A stretch of 43,769 nt of DNA, taken from positions 1 to 43,769 of the forward strand of contig CAZWSX010000044.1 in assembly GCA_964636985.1 (NCBI GenBank). The letters are read 5' to 3'. The DNA is from CAZWSX01 sp964636985 (lineage in GTDB: Bacteria > Planctomycetota > Planctomycetia > Pirellulales > Pirellulaceae). The position numbers and the translations under genes were made by a program. This document shows positions 41,510-43,769 of this stretch, one piece after another (the stretch's first letter is position 1; every line of letters starts with the position of its first letter). Below the pieces are notes generated by a model. The model was not told the origin of the DNA. It did no database searches and saw nothing but the letters and a program-made list of their open reading frames with translations.

Positions 41510-42187
41510 TCAACGAGTACTTTTTAGGCGCTCCAGAAGTTCGAGCGCCGCTGGGTTTTCAGGCTGATAACCCGTGCGGGCCTTCAGTAGTTCGTCAAGT
41601 CGCTGTTGAATTCGCTTCAGTTCCGAGTCGTAATCCACGATGTCCTTGGCCCGAGCGATCAACTGCTTGAGGCGAAGTTCGTACTCGTGCTTGATCGTGG
41701 AGTAGCCGGGCGCGTCTGGTTCGGCAAGTTTTGCCTCAAGCCTTGCAATCTCTTCAGCGATTGACCGCGCGCCAATAACTCGATTGCGAATCGGCAGAAT
41801 CCAGGATTTTCCGTCTTCGTCCGTTGCCACCAATTGAACATTCCACACGTCGAATATCGTGGATCCACCCGGGTCCAACTGTTGCTCCAGGAATAGATTC
41901 ATGCTTGCAGGTAACAGCGACTTGTTCGTGAGCACGTCGAGCTGCTCCCAAACTTTACGAGGTAACTCAGAACGCTTCGACTTAAACAACAGGACCGCCG
42001 CCTTGACTTCCTCGCCGGTCAATTCAGGTTCCCGACGACTGACTGGGTCTGACCGGTACCGAGCTTCGAAATTCGCGACCGCCTCGTCAAGCACCAGGGG
42101 ACCATCCGCCCGTACCGGCATAGCCAGCCACGTCTGTAGAGCAAGAATGGCGAGGGCAACGCACCCTGGATAGAATTGAACGCTCAT
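41510..42187 (-). CDS. secreted coiled-coil protein, unknown
   Basis: The 225-residue product has a signal peptide (GCVALAILALQTWLAMPVRA). A C-terminal half rich in Glu, Lys, Arg and Leu (IAEEIARLEAKLAEP, then LKQLIARAKDIVDYDSELKR) is likely coiled coil. I recognise no family. GAGG precedes the start. ECF-type site F lies 51 bp upstream, so it joins the inferred regulon directly upstream of the sigma gene. Confidence 0.75.
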   Translation of the reverse strand: MSVQFYPGCVALAILALQTWLAMPVRADGPLVLDEAVANFEARYRSDPVSRREPELTGEEVKAAVLLFKSKRSELPRKVWEQLDVLTNKSLLPASMNLFLEQQLDPGGSTIFDVWNVQLVATDEDGKSWILPIRNRVIGARSIAEEIARLEAKLAEPDAPGYSTIKHEYELRLKQLIARAKDIVDYDSELKRIQQRLDELLKARTGYQPENPAALELLERLKSTR

Positions 42188-42238
42188 TGTATTGCCTCAA
42201 GTTCATGTAGGGATTGGCACCGGCCGTGCCGCTAACAA

Positions 42239-42269
42239 ATTACTCGTACCAACCGCTCGAATTCGACGC
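42239..42269 (-). promoter_or_regulatory. ECF-type promoter, site F
   Basis: On the minus strand GCGTCGAAT (42269-42261), 14 nt and CGAGTAAT (42246-42239, one base off), 51 bp before the start of the secreted coiled-coil protein gene. Confidence 0.7.
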
Positions 42270-42393
42270 GCCGTTTCGCTTTTCCTCCTCCGTCGTCAGG
42301 TGCCGCTCAGCGATGGCGCTCGCGAGTTCCCGCTGCCCGTTTTCCGAAAAACTTCACCGGCGCCAGGAAACGCGTTGCTTGCGCACGGCATTC

Positions 42394-42422
42394 AAAACCG
42401 CCCTGTGCGACGCACAGGGCGG
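42394..42422 (-). terminator. rho-independent terminator
   Basis: CCGCCCTGTGC (42398-42408) and GCACAGGGCGG (42412-42422) form a perfect 11-bp stem with a 3-nt loop. On the minus strand it is followed by TTTT. It lies about 40 bp after the stop of the gene ending at 42461. Confidence 0.88.
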
Positions 42423-42460
42423 ATATCGAGTTCCATGTATTGGAACTCAAGCGGCAAGAT

Positions 42461-42997
42461 TCACGAAGACTGAAGGGATGACAGCGCCACGTCGGGGTAG
42501 CGATATTCGTCCCCGAAAACCCCCAAGCCCAATCGCCCGTTACACCAATCCAGAATTGCGTGCGTGCCATCGGACACCTTCTCTCCACACCGGGTCAACC
42601 GGTTGCTGATCAGGTTGGGAGCACCGGTCCTTTGCAAGCAGAGCAGTGCGGCAGTCACGAGGACCACGGGAGCGGGTTTCTCTCCCAACTCAAGCAGCGT
42701 TACCTGTTCAGCGAAAGTCTTGTCGCAGCTGCCGGGCACTGGAATTCTAAGGCGGTACGTTCCAGGTGCGATGAATGACTTCGCCCAGGCATACCGGTCA
42801 TACCATGGGTCACCCTGCCACATTCGCTCCCTTCCTACAGCGCTGTCTCGCAGGCCGATGAGCGACAATCCCTCCGCCACGCGGAGGACGACTTCCCCTT
42901 CTTCAGCCACGGGGAGCGGAGAGGAGTCGGGCGTGCCGATCCCGAGAACGGTGGCGACGTCGAACGCATGACCTTGCGTCATGGCCAGATCCTTCAT
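42461..42997 (-). CDS. hypothetical protein, tandem paralogue 1
   Basis: The start at ATG 42997 is likely; a GTG at 43081 behind AAGGATC would add 28 residues. The ~178-residue product is related to the neighbour at 43265, matching around RIPVPGSCDKTFAEQVTLL and ending with GLGVFGDEYRYPDVALSS. It has no signal peptide but a hydrophobic middle stretch (VVLVTAALLCL). I do not recognise the family. The pair looks like a recent tandem duplication. The preceding sequence repeats ATGAAGGATC (43094 and 42997). Confidence 0.65.
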   Translation of the reverse strand: MKDLAMTQGHAFDVATVLGIGTPDSSPLPVAEEGEVVLRVAEGLSLIGLRDSAVGRERMWQGDPWYDRYAWAKSFIAPGTYRLRIPVPGSCDKTFAEQVTLLELGEKPAPVVLVTAALLCLQRTGAPNLISNRLTRCGEKVSDGTHAILDWCNGRLGLGVFGDEYRYPDVALSSLQSS

Positions 42998-43199
42998 GCC
43001 CTTCTTCGCCGGACACAGGCGGCCTGACTCGACGATCCTCCGGACGTTCCGGAAACGACGTGAGGCAAGCGCATCAGGCACGATCCTTCATGCCCGCAGT
43101 GCTTGCCTCAACGTCTGAACCTTGCCGGTGATGCGAACGATCACCGGTGTGATTATCCCACCATCCAGCCGTCAGCGCAACTTCGCCCAACCCACGACG

Positions 43200-43234
43200 A
43201 AGAAACCGCTCCGAGCACGAGGCCCGGAGCGGTC
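43200..43234 (-). terminator. rho-independent terminator
   Basis: ACCGCTCCG (43206-43214) and CGGAGCGGT (43226-43234) form a perfect 9-bp stem. On the minus strand it is followed by TTCTTCG. It lies 30 bp after the stop of the gene ending at 43265. Confidence 0.75.
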
Positions 43235-43264
43235 AAAGGTTCGAATCCAAGAACTCCTAAGAGT

Positions 43265-43769
43265 TCAAGAATTCGAGGCACTAGGCTCAGGAAGTCGCAC
43301 GCCCGCCGCCCACAGATCGTCGAGGCGGTTGCCGCCCCAGTAGCTGCCGACGACCAAGCGACCGACGAGCCAGAAGAGTCCGACGCCGCCGCCGCCGTCG
43401 GTCAAATCCGAGGTCCGGATGACGCAGCCCTCATAGAGGCGCTGCCCGGTCTTCCGGTAGTGCAGCACGACGGCGAACGCTATGAGCGCCGCTGAGGGCA
43501 TTTCCTCTGTGTCGACCAGTAGGTCGACCTGCTCGTCGAACGACTTGCGGTTCGATCCTGGCACCGGCTTCAGCCGGAGTAGATTCCAGCGTACTGGCAT
43601 CGCACTGCGTGAGAATGACTGTCGAACATCTGCGTACCAGCCGACCGTCTCTGAGTAGAACTCCGTTCGACCCTTCGCCCGAACGTCCAACAAGGACATC
43701 GGTGCGCTGGGAAGCAGCATGTGCGTTCCCGCGGAGGACCGGAGCGTCTCGTCCGAGAACGGTACTTCG
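43265..43769 (-). CDS. hypothetical protein, tandem paralogue 2 (partial)
   Basis: The frame is open to the right edge of the window, so the start lies outside. At least 168 residues are visible. The core matches its neighbour: LKPVPGSNRKSFDEQVDLL against IPVPGSCDKTFAEQVTLL. It has a hydrophobic stretch (SAALIAFAVVLHY) and a glycine-rich end (TDGGGGVGLFWLVGRLVVGS). An ATG at 43720 is inside the conserved part and is unlikely to be the true start. No function can be assigned. Confidence 0.7.
   Translation of the reverse strand, partial: EVPFSDETLRSSAGTHMLLPSAPMSLLDVRAKGRTEFYSETVGWYADVRQSFSRSAMPVRWNLLRLKPVPGSNRKSFDEQVDLLVDTEEMPSAALIAFAVVLHYRKTGQRLYEGCVIRTSDLTDGGGGVGLFWLVGRLVVGSYWGGNRLDDLWAAGVRLPEPSASNS

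Noticed and set aside
43232..43262. T-arm-like GGTTCGAATCC suggesting a tRNA 3' end
   Set aside because: The flanking bases do not form a T-stem, there is no acceptor or anticodon stem, and the upstream part is a terminator hairpin.

Overview
The window looks like a chromosomal segment of a planctomycete (Gemmata/Pirellula-like). Supporting signs are a TIGR03067-type domain, an ECF sigma factor paired with a WD40-repeat Ser/Thr kinase, many secreted proteins of unknown function and a moderately high GC content. It divides into four regions.

Region 1 (1-14.2 kb) is a mobile element, nearly all on the minus strand. It holds a catalytic-domain-only tyrosine recombinase, a large and a small terminase subunit, a HARE-HTH protein, a ParB-domain DNA methyltransferase, a primase-helicase, a ParB/KorB-type HTH protein, a large serine recombinase, a DUF2924 protein and an excisionase-like HTH protein. 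No capsid, portal or tail gene is visible. It is either a decayed prophage or a phage-satellite-like element. It carries a relic of a second terminase 3' end, two frameshifted genes, a nonsense-interrupted cargo gene and an iteron-like repeat cluster.

Region 2 (14.6-18.4 kb) has a three-gene plus-strand operon (alpha/beta hydrolase, FMN-binding PNPOx-like protein, isochorismatase-like hydrolase) that runs into the first ~25 codons of a broken short-chain dehydrogenase. Facing it is a secreted two-domain AhpD-like protein in which an in-frame UGA sits where the second cysteine of a CxxC motif would be. A hairpin with a GGUC loop lies 26 nt after this UGA, making it a candidate selenoprotein.

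Region 3 (19.1-28.5 kb) has two convergent operons that appear to share one regulator. The plus-strand operon encodes an ArsR repressor, a NifS-like cysteine desulfurase, an ArsM-like methyltransferase lacking two of three arsenic-binding cysteines, a periplasmic cupin, a DsrE protein, an MddA-like thiol methyltransferase and a small secreted protein. The minus-strand operon encodes a catalytically dead S41/PDZ protein and a beta-propeller di-haem cytochrome. Near-identical 16-bp palindromes lie in front of both. I infer a sulfur (possibly selenium) mobilisation and methylation system. A SAM methyltransferase and a PaiB-like protein follow.

Region 4 (28.5-43.8 kb) is all minus strand: an ECF sigma factor, a Ser/Thr kinase with zinc finger and WD40 repeats, and secreted proteins including a tandem trypsin-like protease and a TlpA-like thioredoxin. 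Six copies of a two-block motif (GCGTCGAAT, 14-15 nt, CGTGTAAT), in the orientation of the genes, lie in intergenic DNA in front of the sigma gene and several secreted-protein genes. This looks like the sigma factor's own promoter and regulon. The window ends inside a tandem pair of related genes of unknown function.
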